This document shows positions 50,126 to 59,103 of a DNA stretch of 64,000 nt, one piece after another; the first letter of the stretch is position 1, and each line of letters opens with the position of its first letter. The DNA is from an uncultured Bacteroides sp. (GTDB lineage Bacteria; Bacteroidota; Bacteroidia; Bacteroidales; Bacteroidaceae). The notes below the pieces were generated by a model. That model was not told the DNA's origin and searched no databases. It was given only the letters and a program-made list of their open reading frames with translations. The stretch is from positions 62,001-126,000 of the forward strand of contig CAMQVH010000007.1 of assembly GCA_947038155.1 (NCBI GenBank), read 5' to 3'. The position numbers and the translations under genes are program-made.

Positions 50126-50181
50126 AACTATAAAAACATTTTTCAATGAGGGGACTTTCGAGTCCCCCATCAACTTACCTA

Positions 50182-50715
50182 TCATTTTACATGATGCTTC
50201 CAATACACAAGAATGTAATTTCGTCTTTTACCCTCCTCCGTAGGAACAAATCGTATCTCTTTTTTCAAACCTAATTCAATTTTACGATAAACAGAAACAG
50301 GAATAGTCGCAAATGGATTAGTACACGGAAAACTAAATTCAACTTCTGCTACACTTCCATTATCCGGATTAATATACATCGTAATAAATATGAATGTTTC
50401 TCTTACACGGTTTTTCTCTGTATCCGAAAAACAACTATTAACAATAGAAATACATTTGGGCTTTGTCCAACTATCTTTTTCCAATTGATCACTCATGTTT
50501 TCTTCAATGGATATGTATTTCCCGGTATACCTATCAATCTGATCTACATATGTAAATTTATTCTCTTTGTTATACAAAGTTACCATACCAAGTTGATCGC
50601 TCTGATAGGTGTAACCATTTTCGTAAAACGTCTTAGTTTTATCATAATATCTTGTTTGCACAGAAGCAAATAATACCATGAATAATTGTATAAATAATAT
50701 TGTAATAGTCTTCAT
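50182..50715 (-). CDS. small secreted protein (DUF5043-like)
   Basis: 177 aa from the ATG at 50715 (MKTITILFIQLFMVLFASVQ), a signal peptide without lipobox. The mature part begins 'YYDKTKTFYENGYTYQSD' and has 'GKYISIEENMSDQLE', 'VAEVEFSFPCTNPFATIPVSVYRKIELGLKKEIRF'. It resembles small secreted Bacteroides proteins I associate with DUF5043, with limited certainty. It lies among pseudogenes of the decayed module, directly after the metallopeptidase fragment, so it may be a surviving cargo gene. Confidence 0.6.
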   Translation of the reverse strand: MKTITILFIQLFMVLFASVQTRYYDKTKTFYENGYTYQSDQLGMVTLYNKENKFTYVDQIDRYTGKYISIEENMSDQLEKDSWTKPKCISIVNSCFSDTEKNRVRETFIFITMYINPDNGSVAEVEFSFPCTNPFATIPVSVYRKIELGLKKEIRFVPTEEGKRRNYILVYWKHHVK

Positions 50716-51647
50716 ATGCAATTTTCTGTTATTTTTCTTAAGTTGTTAAAATTAACCATTCTATCTTCATAAGGGGTATATTTATAATTCTCATACCCTG
50801 GATATGTTTTAAAACAATTAAGGAGAGTATAATCCCAATATATTTCAAAATTAATAGAATCTCCATAAAAGTTCCCTTTTTTATCAATATAGTATTCCAA
50901 TTTTTCCGTTGATAACATACGTTTATCTCCTCTAATTTTCCCTTTTATCCAATCGCTTTCATTATATGAAACAGTATCTCTACAATAATAAAGATATTGT
51001 GTATAATGTGATTCTATTTCCGAGTTTATTGTCTGATTTCTCCAAATATCAACATCATTTTTTTGTTTGTATTGATACGCGTGCATCATTTCATGCAACA
51101 AAGTTCCACTTTCCATATTAGGATTAAAAGTAATAACATTATTTATAGGAGAATATTTAGCACCTTTTTCTTTATCTGAAAAATTAAAGCTAATTTTGTT
51201 ATTGCTATTAAATATTTTAGATAATTCTTTATACAATCCTTCTCCCATACAATCATTTATTATCTTCTTTAGCATATTTTCCAGTTTCTTCCATTGTTCT
51301 TCTGTTAAATCGCCGGAAAAAATTTTTCTTGCGTTAGGAGCAGTCATAGGTTGAGTGCCTCCTTCCGGGGGAATAGGTACATAGCCACCATTACCTCCAT
51401 TACCGCCGCCGTTACCACCACCTTCACCGGGACCGGGATACCACGGTTCCTGTACATAAACAAGTTCGTCGTGACAACGTTCCACCGGCTCCCATTTTCC
51501 CACTTTACGACATTCTGTACCGAAGCCTAATCCATATTCCGGGTCTTCATAGGTAAATCCGTTACAATCATTGTATTCCACGTAAACAAATTCCGTGTAA
51601 CATACTCTCTGCATTTCCCATCCACGAGTCTTTATCTCCTCTTGCAT
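50712..51647 (-). CDS. HExxH metallopeptidase-like protein, probably a 3' gene fragment
   Basis: 311 aa with no signal peptide. It starts 'MQEEIKTRGWEMQRVCYTEF', a Cys-rich segment, then a Gly-rich linker (about 72-95) and a zincin domain: 'TLLHEMMHAYQYKQ' (HExxH) with a downstream Glu in 'NSEIESHY'. The preceding codons are in the same frame as the O-antigen-ligase pseudogene and separated from it by its TGA, as if a deletion joined the two. The KTR near the N-terminus matches the junction of the two KTR lipoproteins, so the lost part was probably a lipoprotein carrier. Could still be expressed as a cytoplasmic remnant. Confidence 0.6.
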   Translation of the reverse strand: MQEEIKTRGWEMQRVCYTEFVYVEYNDCNGFTYEDPEYGLGFGTECRKVGKWEPVERCHDELVYVQEPWYPGPGEGGGNGGGNGGNGGYVPIPPEGGTQPMTAPNARKIFSGDLTEEQWKKLENMLKKIINDCMGEGLYKELSKIFNSNNKISFNFSDKEKGAKYSPINNVITFNPNMESGTLLHEMMHAYQYKQKNDVDIWRNQTINSEIESHYTQYLYYCRDTVSYNESDWIKGKIRGDKRMLSTEKLEYYIDKKGNFYGDSINFEIYWDYTLLNCFKTYPGYENYKYTPYEDRMVNFNNLRKITENCI

Positions 51648-51668
51648 ACGTACTCCCTCTTCCGGAAA

Positions 51669-52127
51669 TCAAGATTCCTCAGCCCTGAATCCATGAGGCC
51701 CGAAACCGGCAAGAGGCTTTTCTTTCACCATCTGCATAGTGACTTTCCAAATCAGCAACCTGCCGTCGGCAGAAGCAGCCTTGAAATGATACAGTCACCC
51801 CATGAACAACACAAGCACAACACATCCTGCCATTTTCCACCGCAAAGGAATATCAAAGCGTTTGCAGGCGGAAAATACGACAACGACCATCACGGCTATC
51901 CACGCCGAACAGCATCCAGCAAGCCACAAGTCTACAACGGTCAGCCGTGAGCCTGCTTCCTTCGCAGGCAGACAAGTTGCTGATATTCCTGCAATACCCG
52001 ACAAGAATATGCATACAAACAGAAACGATAGATGGATTTTATCAGGAATATCTTTCACAGGATTGAACGGCAGACTCAATATAAGAATGCCGACAGACAA
52101 AGAAACTATATTCTTCAACGTCCTCAT
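51669..52127 (-). pseudogene. O-antigen ligase-like pseudogene
   Basis: From the ATG at 52127 (MRTLKNIVSLSVGIL) the frame encodes four hydrophobic helices, then an in-frame TGA after 'GCVVLVLFMG', and resumes with 'LYHFKAASADGRLLIWKVTM...KPLAGFGPHGF' before a terminal TGA. The SADGRLLIW block matches the Wzy_C signature of the intact gene at 33215-34843. It has at least one internal deletion (only about 100 residues precede the signature instead of about 205), a nonsense codon, and no C-terminal half. Confidence 0.85.
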
Positions 52128-52334
52128 GTATTCAAGTATTAGATATTCCTTACGGTCACAAATATAATAAAACATTCATAACAAACCACATACGCCACTC
52201 TTTTTTATTTCAAAAAGTATACATCAGCATCGTCCATCCCACTGCCCCGTCCCGCCACCGCGACGAATTAGCCGTTTCTCAGGCAAAATCTATTTTCCCG
52301 AAGCCTATTCCCTACCTCCCGCATTGCGAACAAG

Positions 52335-52384
52335 TATTCGTCTGACTATAGTTAACTATTCGTCTAACTATAGTCAGACGAATA
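52335..52384. repeat. 20-bp perfect inverted repeat with 22-bp direct repeat
   Basis: TATTCGTCTGACTATAGTTA (52335-52354) and its exact complement (52365-52384) enclose 10 nt. TATTCGTCT also recurs as a direct repeat at 52357, exactly 22 bp after the first copy, followed by (A/G)ACTATAGT in both. No T-run, so not a typical terminator. Confidence 0.75.
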
Positions 52385-52549
52385 GTCGACCGAATGAAAA
52401 CAAACAGTTCCTAGACAGGCAACAACCAAACTCCAGCGATAAAACAAATAAACCATAGCATCCCCGCCTGCAAAGCATCTACGAAGCATCTTCATTTTCA
52501 AGCAATAAGCATTTAACAATCTGTTGAAAACTTCTCCGAAAGTTTTCAA

Positions 52550-52576
52550 TGGGAAATGACGGGGAATTGTGGGGAA
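52550..52576 (+). promoter_or_regulatory. GGGAA triplet resembling a MraZ operator
   Basis: TGGGAA, GGGGAA and GGGGAA begin 10-11 bp apart (GGGAA at 52551, 52562, 52572). MraZ is known to bind direct TGGGN repeats separated by about 5 bp upstream of the dcw cluster. Their place overlaps the -33 region of the -7-like box at 52582, 68 bp before rsmH, as expected for a repressor site. Confidence 0.55.
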
Positions 52577-52643
52577 TTTCATACTTTTACAGCCACTTTT
52601 TATAATAAGGTAGTGAGATGTTTTTTTTAAGAGACAAAGAAGG

Positions 52644-53573
52644 ATGGAAAAAGACAAGATGGAAAAAGACGAACTGATATATCACGTTCCGGTGTTACTC
52701 AAAGAAAGCGTCGACGGGATGAATATCCAGCCGGACGGAACGTATGTAGACGTTACATTCGGAGGAGCGGGACATTCGCGCGAGATTCTTTCACGGCTCG
52801 GCGAAGGCGGACGCCTCCTGGGATTCGACCAGGACGAGGATGCCGAGCGGAATATTGTCGACGACCCCCATTTTATCTTTGTGCGCAGCAACTTCCGCTA
52901 CCTGCACAATTTCCTGCGCTATCACGACATCGAACAGGTGGATGCGATTCTCGCCGACCTCGGTGTGTCTTCCCACCACTTTGATGACAGCGAACGCGGC
53001 TTCTCTTTCCGTTTCGACGGAGAACTGGATATGCGTATGAACAAGCGTGCAGGAGTTACGGCGGCAGACATCGTAAACACGTACGAAGAAGAGCGTCTCG
53101 CAAACATTCTCTACCTGTATGGAGAACTTAAAAACAGCCGCAAACTGGCTTCTGTCATTGTCAAAGCCCGAAACGGACAGCCCATCCGTACTATCGGAGA
53201 GTTTCTGGAAATCATCAAACCGCTTTTCGGCCGTGAACGGGAGAAGAAAGAACTTGCAAAGGTATTCCAGGCATTGCGGATTGAAGTGAACCAGGAGATG
53301 GAAGCGCTGAAAGAGATGCTGCTCGCGGCAACCGAAGCGTTAAAACCGGGTGGCAGACTGGTAGTTATCACTTATCACTCACTGGAAGACCGCATGGTGA
53401 AGAACATCATGAAGACAGGCAACGTGGAAGGTAAGGCAGAGACAGACTTCTTCGGCAACCTGCAAACTCCCTTCCGCCTAGTCAACAATAAGGTGATTGT
53501 GCCCTGCGAGGCAGAAATAGAAAGAAACCCGCGGTCGAGAAGCGCCAAGTTACGAATTGCAGAAAAGAAATAA
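52644..53573 (+). CDS. rsmH: 16S rRNA m4C1402 methyltransferase RsmH (MraW)
   Basis: 309 aa. SAM-binding motif 'YVDVTFGGAGHSREIL', 'GFDQDEDAE', and 'AILADLGVSSHHFDDSERGFSFR' are diagnostic of RsmH, with 'ADIVNTYEEERLANILY' and the C-terminal 'VVITYHSLEDRMVKNIM'. Methylates N4 of C1402 in 16S rRNA using S-adenosylmethionine. A second Met five codons in (MEKDELIYH) is an equally likely start. It now opens the dcw operon, because mraZ is missing; ftsL follows after 6 bp. Confidence 0.97.
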   Translation: MEKDKMEKDELIYHVPVLLKESVDGMNIQPDGTYVDVTFGGAGHSREILSRLGEGGRLLGFDQDEDAERNIVDDPHFIFVRSNFRYLHNFLRYHDIEQVDAILADLGVSSHHFDDSERGFSFRFDGELDMRMNKRAGVTAADIVNTYEEERLANILYLYGELKNSRKLASVIVKARNGQPIRTIGEFLEIIKPLFGREREKKELAKVFQALRIEVNQEMEALKEMLLAATEALKPGGRLVVITYHSLEDRMVKNIMKTGNVEGKAETDFFGNLQTPFRLVNNKVIVPCEAEIERNPRSRSAKLRIAEKK

Positions 53574-53579
53574 GAGAAA

Positions 53580-53945
53580 ATGGAAAAAGAAAAAGAAGAA
53601 GCAGTAAACAAGAAGGCAGAAGAGGGCAAGAAGAAAAAACGCACTTCGCTGAAAAGCATCCTGGGTGGAGACATTCTGGCCACCGACTTTTTCCGTCGCC
53701 AGACCAAACTACTGGTTCTTATCATGGTGTTCATCATCTTCTACATCCACAACCGCTATGCCAGCCAGCAGCAGCAGATTGAGATAGACCGTTTGAAAAA
53801 GGAACTGATAGATATTAAGTATGACGCACTGACACGCAGCTCGGAACTGATGGAGAAGAGCCGCCAGTCGCGCATCGAAGAATATATATCAAGTAAGGAA
53901 AGTGATTTGCAGACATCGACCAATCCCCCTTACCTTATTAAATAA
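53580..53945 (+). CDS. FtsL-like cell division protein
   Basis: 121 aa: basic cytoplasmic N-terminus (KKKKRTSLKSILGGDIL), one transmembrane helix (about 44-60, LLVLIMVFIIFYIH), then a periplasmic coiled coil ('ASQQQQIEIDRLKKELIDIKYDALTRSSELMEKSRQSRIEEYI'). Size, topology and place between rsmH and ftsI are those of FtsL in dcw clusters, though sequence identity is low as is usual for FtsL. Would act with FtsQ/FtsB-like partners at the septum. Confidence 0.8.
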   Translation: MEKEKEEAVNKKAEEGKKKKRTSLKSILGGDILATDFFRRQTKLLVLIMVFIIFYIHNRYASQQQQIEIDRLKKELIDIKYDALTRSSELMEKSRQSRIEEYISSKESDLQTSTNPPYLIK

Positions 53946-54000
53946 GTAGAGAATAGAGAATTGAAAATTGAGAGCAGAGAGTTTTTAAAAGACAAGCACT

Positions 54001-56154
54001 GTGGCAGTTAACAAAAAAAATATAATGACCCGTTATTTCTTCGTCATCCTCCTGATGGCGTTGACAGGCGTGGCAATTGTCGTGAAGGCAGGCATCACCA
54101 TGTTTGCCGACCGCCAGTATTGGCAGGACGTGGCCGACCGTTTCGTAAAGGAAAACGTGACGGTGAAACCCAACCGCGGAAACATTATCTCTTCCGACGG
54201 CAAACTGATGGCTAGCTCCCTGCCCGAATACAGGATATATATGGACTTTATGTCCGGTGAAAAGGACGAGAAACGCAGAAAGAAAGACCAGGCACGACGG
54301 GATTCCATCCTTACCGCCAACATGGATTCAATCTGCATCGGACTTCATAAGATATTCCCGGATAAGAGCGTAGCCCAATTCAAGGCACATCTGAAGAAAG
54401 GACGCCAGGCGAAAAGCCGCAATTACCTGATTTATCCGAAACGCATCTCTTATATACAATATAAAGAGGTAAAGAGATTGCCGGTCTTCTGCTTGAACCG
54501 CTACAAAGGGGGATTCAAGGAACTGGCTTACAACCAACGGAAGAAGCCTTTCGGTTCACTGGCGGCGCGTACGCTAGGCGATGTGTATGCCGACACCGCG
54601 AAAGGAGCGAGAAACGGTATCGAACTTGCCTTCGATACGATTCTGAAAGGACGGGACGGATTGACCCACCGCCAGAAAGTGATGAACAAATACCTGAACA
54701 TCGTAGATGTGCCGCCGGTTGACGGTTGCGACCTCATATCTACCATCGACGTAGGCATGCAGGATATTTGCGAGAAAGCACTGGTAGACAAGCTAAAAGA
54801 ACTGAATGCCAGCGTGGGGGTCGTTGTATTGATGGAGGTGGCTACCGGAGAAGTGAAAGCCATCGTTAATATGATGCAGGGCAAAGACGGTGGGTATTAC
54901 GAGATGCGCAATAATGCCATCAGCGATATGCTCGAACCGGGGTCAACTTTCAAGACGGCTTCTATTATGGTGGCCCTCGAAGACGGGAAAATCACTCCGG
55001 ACTATGTAGTGGATACCGGCAACGGGCAAATGCCGATGCACGGCCGTGTGATGAAAGACCACAACTGGCATCGCGGAGGATACGGTAAATTAACGGTTAC
55101 CGAGATTTTGGAAGTGTCTTCCAATGTCGGTACATCTTATATTATAGACCATTTCTACGGCAGCAACCCGCAGAAGTTCATCGATGGATTGAGACGTATG
55201 AGCATCGACCAGCCTCTTCACCTGCAAATTGCGGGAGAAGGCAAGCCGAACATTCGCGGTCCGAAAGAGAGAAGTTATTTCTCCAAAACCGCCCTGCCAT
55301 GGATGAGTATCGGTTATGAGACGCAAGTCCCGCCGATTAATATTCTTACATTCTATAATGGAATAGCGAATAATGGGGTGACGGTACGTCCGAAATTCGT
55401 AAAAGCTGCGGTGAAAGACGGGGAAATAGTGAAAGAGTATCCGACAGAAGTTATCAATCCGAAGATTTGTTCGGACAAGACATTGACACAAATCCGTGAG
55501 ATTCTACGGAAAGTGGTAGGCGAAGGACTTGCCAAACCCGCGGGTAGCAAGCAATTCCACGTTTCGGGTAAGACCGGAACGGCACAGATTTCACAGGGAG
55601 CGGCCGGATACAAGACAGGAAGAACAAACTATCTTGTTAGTTTCTGCGGTTATTTCCCGTCGGAAGCGCCCAAATATAGTATGATTGTTTCCATTCAGAA
55701 ACCGGGCTTGCCGGCATCAGGTGGTCTGATGGCAGGCAGCGTATTCAGCAAAATCGCCGAAAGGGTGTACGCCAAAGACCTGCGTTTGCCTCTTACCAAC
55801 GCGATTGACACGAATTCCGTAGTCATTCCCAATGTAAAAGCGGGAGAAATGAGGGAAACACAACGGGTGCTGGAAGAACTGAATATTCAGGTTCAGGGCA
55901 AAATAGCCGACACGGGAAAAGAGGTGTGGGGGAATACCCATTCGGCCCCCCAGGCGGTAGTTCTCGAAAGCCGGAGCAATATGCAGAATTTCGTGCCGAG
56001 CGTTATAGGCATGGGGGCGAAAGATGCCGTGTACCTGCTGGAGAGTAAAGGATTAAAAGTACATTTGGTTGGGGTCGGCAAGGTGAAAAGCCAGTCGATA
56101 GCCAACGGAACGATAGTAAAGAAGGGGCAGACGATTACCCTTTCCATGCATTAA
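54001..56154 (+). CDS. ftsI: septal penicillin-binding protein (transpeptidase with PASTA domain)
   Basis: 717 aa, starting at a GTG (54001). One N-terminal transmembrane helix (about 12-32), a dimerisation domain ('KPNRGNIISSDGKLMASSLPEY'), then the transpeptidase: S315-TFK (active serine), S373-SN and K524-TGTAQ. The C-terminal 120 residues contain PASTA-like segments ('VVIPNVKAGEMRETQRVLEELNIQVQG' and 'FVPSVIGMGAKDAVYLLESKGLKV'). Cross-links septal peptidoglycan; works with FtsW, encoded 4 genes downstream. Longer than E. coli FtsI because of the PASTA part, usual in Bacteroidota. Confidence 0.95.
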   Translation: MAVNKKNIMTRYFFVILLMALTGVAIVVKAGITMFADRQYWQDVADRFVKENVTVKPNRGNIISSDGKLMASSLPEYRIYMDFMSGEKDEKRRKKDQARRDSILTANMDSICIGLHKIFPDKSVAQFKAHLKKGRQAKSRNYLIYPKRISYIQYKEVKRLPVFCLNRYKGGFKELAYNQRKKPFGSLAARTLGDVYADTAKGARNGIELAFDTILKGRDGLTHRQKVMNKYLNIVDVPPVDGCDLISTIDVGMQDICEKALVDKLKELNASVGVVVLMEVATGEVKAIVNMMQGKDGGYYEMRNNAISDMLEPGSTFKTASIMVALEDGKITPDYVVDTGNGQMPMHGRVMKDHNWHRGGYGKLTVTEILEVSSNVGTSYIIDHFYGSNPQKFIDGLRRMSIDQPLHLQIAGEGKPNIRGPKERSYFSKTALPWMSIGYETQVPPINILTFYNGIANNGVTVRPKFVKAAVKDGEIVKEYPTEVINPKICSDKTLTQIREILRKVVGEGLAKPAGSKQFHVSGKTGTAQISQGAAGYKTGRTNYLVSFCGYFPSEAPKYSMIVSIQKPGLPASGGLMAGSVFSKIAERVYAKDLRLPLTNAIDTNSVVIPNVKAGEMRETQRVLEELNIQVQGKIADTGKEVWGNTHSAPQAVVLESRSNMQNFVPSVIGMGAKDAVYLLESKGLKVHLVGVGKVKSQSIANGTIVKKGQTITLSMH

Positions 56155-56184
56155 AAGTAAAATCAAGTATTTAAAAAAGAGACT

Positions 56185-57633
56185 ATGTTGCTAAACAAGT
56201 TACTGAAAGCAATTCAACCGGTACGGATAACCGGGGATTCAGACATAGAAATCACCGGAATCAACATTGATTCCCGTTTAGTAGAAGCCGGTCAACTATT
56301 CATGGCTATACGCGGCACACAAGCCGACGGCCATGCCTATATACCTGCTGCCATCAAAAAAGGAGCTGCCGCCATCCTTTGCGAGGATATGCCGGAAGAG
56401 CCTGTGGCAGGGGTTACTTATGTCCAGGTAAAAGACAGCGAAGATGCGACAGGTAAAATCGCCACTACATTCTATGGAGACCCGACTTCCAAGCTCGAAC
56501 TGGTCGGTGTCACCGGAACAAACGGCAAGACAACTATCGCCACCTTATTATATAATACATTCCGTTACTTCGGATATAAGGTGGGGCTTATCTCTACCGT
56601 TTGCAACTATATCGACGATGAAGCTATCCCGACAGAACATACTACGCCCGACCCCATCACGCTGAACCGCTTGTTGGGACGGATGGCGGATGAAGGATGC
56701 AAATATGTGTTCATGGAAGTCAGCTCCCACTCGATTGCACAGAAACGTATCAGCGGACTGAAATTCGCGGGGGGTATCTTCACCAATCTCACCCGTGACC
56801 ATCTCGATTACCACAAGACAGTAGAGAATTATCTGAAGGCCAAGAAGAAATTCTTCGACGATATGCCGAAGAATGCATTCTCTCTTACCAACCTCGACGA
56901 CAAGAACGGACTGGTAATGACACAGAACACACATGCCAAAGTATATACTTATTCATTGAGAAGCCTCAGCGATTTTAAAGGTCGGGTGTTGGAATCCCAT
57001 TTCGAAGGAATGCTGCTTGATTTCAATAACCACGAGCTGGCTGTCCAGTTTATAGGCAAATTCAATGCTTCCAATCTATTGGCAGTGTTCGGGGCTGCCG
57101 TCCTGCTTGGCAAGAAAGAAGAAGAGGTGCTTGTCGCTCTCAGTACACTTCATCCGGTGGCAGGACGCTTTGACGCTATCCGTTCGCCAAAAGGCATTAC
57201 GGCGATTGTGGACTATGCCCACACTCCGGATGCGCTTATCAACGTGTTGAACGCTATCCACGGAGTGCTCGAAGGAAAAGGAAAAGTCATCACCGTGGTA
57301 GGTGCAGGCGGCAACCGCGACAAAGGGAAACGCCCCATCATGGCGAAAGAAGCAGCCAAAGCCAGTGACCGAGTTATCATCACTTCCGACAATCCCCGTT
57401 GTGAAGAACCGCAGGATATCATCAATGATATGCTGGCAGGACTGGATGCCGAGGATATGAAGAAGACACTAAGCATTGCCGACCGTAAGGAAGCAATCCG
57501 CACGGCTTGTATGCTGGCAGAAAAAGGAGACGTAATACTCGTTGCCGGAAAAGGACACGAGAATTACCAGGAGATAAAAGGCGTGAAACATCACTTCGAC
57601 GACAAGGAAGTACTCAAAGAGGTATTCCAATAA
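56185..57633 (+). CDS. murE: UDP-MurNAc-tripeptide synthetase MurE (meso-DAP adding)
   Basis: 482 aa Mur ligase. ATP-binding 'VTGTNGKTT' (109-117), '[13 protein letters not shown]', '[12 protein letters not shown]', and the C-terminal 'DYAHTPDAL' and '[10 protein letters not shown]'. The DNPR motif is the known mark of enzymes that add meso-diaminopimelate rather than lysine. Catalyses ATP-dependent addition of the third stem residue in the cytoplasm. 30 bp after ftsI; followed by a 62-bp gap filled with AT-rich repeats before mraY. Confidence 0.96.
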   Translation: MLLNKLLKAIQPVRITGDSDIEITGINIDSRLVEAGQLFMAIRGTQADGHAYIPAAIKKGAAAILCEDMPEEPVAGVTYVQVKDSEDATGKIATTFYGDPTSKLELVGVTGTNGKTTIATLLYNTFRYFGYKVGLISTVCNYIDDEAIPTEHTTPDPITLNRLLGRMADEGCKYVFMEVSSHSIAQKRISGLKFAGGIFTNLTRDHLDYHKTVENYLKAKKKFFDDMPKNAFSLTNLDDKNGLVMTQNTHAKVYTYSLRSLSDFKGRVLESHFEGMLLDFNNHELAVQFIGKFNASNLLAVFGAAVLLGKKEEEVLVALSTLHPVAGRFDAIRSPKGITAIVDYAHTPDALINVLNAIHGVLEGKGKVITVVGAGGNRDKGKRPIMAKEAAKASDRVIITSDNPRCEEPQDIINDMLAGLDAEDMKKTLSIADRKEAIRTACMLAEKGDVILVAGKGHENYQEIKGVKHHFDDKEVLKEVFQ

Positions 57634-57646
57634 CGTCGTCTGCATA

Positions 57647-57690
57647 GTAAATTGTAAAATCGTAAATTGTAAATCGTAAAACAGTAAATT
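57647..57690. repeat. GTAAATTGTAAAATCGTAAAT-type direct repeats
   Basis: The words GTAAATTGTAAA and TCGTAAA alternate four to five times between murE and mraY. The same words occur before dgt at 45540-45567. Low-complexity, no open frame. Confidence 0.55.
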
Positions 57691-57695
57691 TCATC

Positions 57696-58964
57696 ATGCT
57701 ATATTATCTGTTTGAATGGCTGCAAAAGCTCAATTTTCCCGGAGCGGGAATGTTTGGTTACACCTCATTCCGTGCTTTGATGGCTGTCATCTTCGCATTG
57801 CTTATTTCAAGTATATGGGGAGACAGGTTTATCAACCTGCTGAAGAAGAAGCAAATAACGGAAACGCAGCGTGACTCGAAGATTGACCCGTTCGGTGTCA
57901 ACAAGGTAGGTGTGCCGAGCATGGGCGGTGTCATTATTATTATAGCCATTCTCATCCCCTGCCTATTATTGGGCAAACTGGAGAACATATATATGATATT
58001 GATGCTGATAACCACCATATGGCTGGGCTCACTCGGATTTGCCGACGACTATATAAAAATCTTCAAGAAAGACAAGGAAGGATTGCACGGCAAGTTCAAA
58101 ATCATCGGACAGGTAGGTCTGGGATTGATTGTCGGGCTTACTTTATATCTAAGCCCGGATGTGGTAATCCGCGAAAATATCGAAGTACATACTCCGGGAC
58201 AGGAAATGGAAGTGATACATGGGACAAACGACTTGAAATCGACCCAGACTACCATTCCTTTCTTCAAGAGCAACAACCTTGACTATGCCGATCTGGTCTC
58301 TTTCATGGGTGAGTACACACAGGCAGCCGGATGGATACTGTTCGTCATCATCACCATCTTTGTGGTTACCGCCGTATCCAATGGTGCCAACCTGAACGAT
58401 GGAATGGACGGAATGGCAGCAGGAAATTCCGCCATCATCGGAGCTACGCTAGGCATATTGGCCTACGTTTCGTCGCATATCGAGTTTGCGAGTTATCTGA
58501 ACATCATGTATATCCCCGGCTCGGAAGAACTGGTAATCTATATCTGTGCCTTCATCGGTGCACTTATCGGTTTCCTTTGGTATAATGCCTATCCGGCACA
58601 AGTATTCATGGGCGACACCGGCAGTCTGACAATAGGCGGCATCATCGCCGTATTCGCCATTATCATCCACAAAGAGCTGTTGATACCGATTCTTTGCGGT
58701 GTATTCCTCGTGGAAAACCTGTCGGTCATCCTGCAACGGGCTTACTATAAGGCAGGCAAGCGGAAAGGAGTGAAACAACGGTTGTTCAAACGAACCCCGA
58801 TTCACGACCACTTCCGCACTTCCATGAACCTGATAGAACCTGGCTGCACAGTCAAGTTCACCAAACCCGACCAACTGTTTCACGAATCAAAAATTACCGT
58901 CCGCTTCTGGATTGTAACGATTGTTCTGGCAGCCATAACAATTATAACGCTAAAGATAAGATAG
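57696..58964 (+). CDS. mraY: phospho-MurNAc-pentapeptide transferase MraY
   Basis: 422 aa with ten hydrophobic helices. 'GVPSMGGVIII', 'FADDYIKIFKKDKEGLHGKFK' (Asp pair), 'NGANLNDGMDGMAAG' (catalytic region) and 'YPAQVFMGDTGSL' are diagnostic. Makes lipid I from UDP-MurNAc-pentapeptide and undecaprenyl phosphate. It is about 60 residues longer than E. coli MraY because of an inserted loop after the fifth helix (around 'NIEVHTPGQEMEVIHG'). The HHH motif reads 'PIHDHFRTS', with Asp for the middle His. After the stop a small CCGGCA/TGCCGG hairpin (58965-58979) precedes murD. Confidence 0.95.
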   Translation: MLYYLFEWLQKLNFPGAGMFGYTSFRALMAVIFALLISSIWGDRFINLLKKKQITETQRDSKIDPFGVNKVGVPSMGGVIIIIAILIPCLLLGKLENIYMILMLITTIWLGSLGFADDYIKIFKKDKEGLHGKFKIIGQVGLGLIVGLTLYLSPDVVIRENIEVHTPGQEMEVIHGTNDLKSTQTTIPFFKSNNLDYADLVSFMGEYTQAAGWILFVIITIFVVTAVSNGANLNDGMDGMAAGNSAIIGATLGILAYVSSHIEFASYLNIMYIPGSEELVIYICAFIGALIGFLWYNAYPAQVFMGDTGSLTIGGIIAVFAIIIHKELLIPILCGVFLVENLSVILQRAYYKAGKRKGVKQRLFKRTPIHDHFRTSMNLIEPGCTVKFTKPDQLFHESKITVRFWIVTIVLAAITIITLKIR

Positions 58965-59103
58965 CCGGCAAGGTGCCGGAGCCGGGTTTCCATTCGGAAG
59001 CCAAGTTTTTATAGAGAATATTAACCCGATTATTAACCTTTAAAGAATGTGCACAACCAATAAAGCAATTCAGCATATTGAAAACAAGAGCACATTATTG
59101 TAG

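Larger units (their letters stand above)
52176..52643. other. 468-bp intergenic region before the dcw cluster
   Basis: No gene. It holds the 20-bp inverted repeat at 52335-52384, the GGGAA triplet at 52550-52576 and a TACTTTTA -7-like box at 52582-52589. mraZ, which normally heads this cluster, is not here in any frame. Confidence 0.6.

Noticed and set aside
51802-52167. 121-aa plus-strand ORF
   Set aside because: Antisense to the O-antigen-ligase pseudogene, which has recognisable family motifs.
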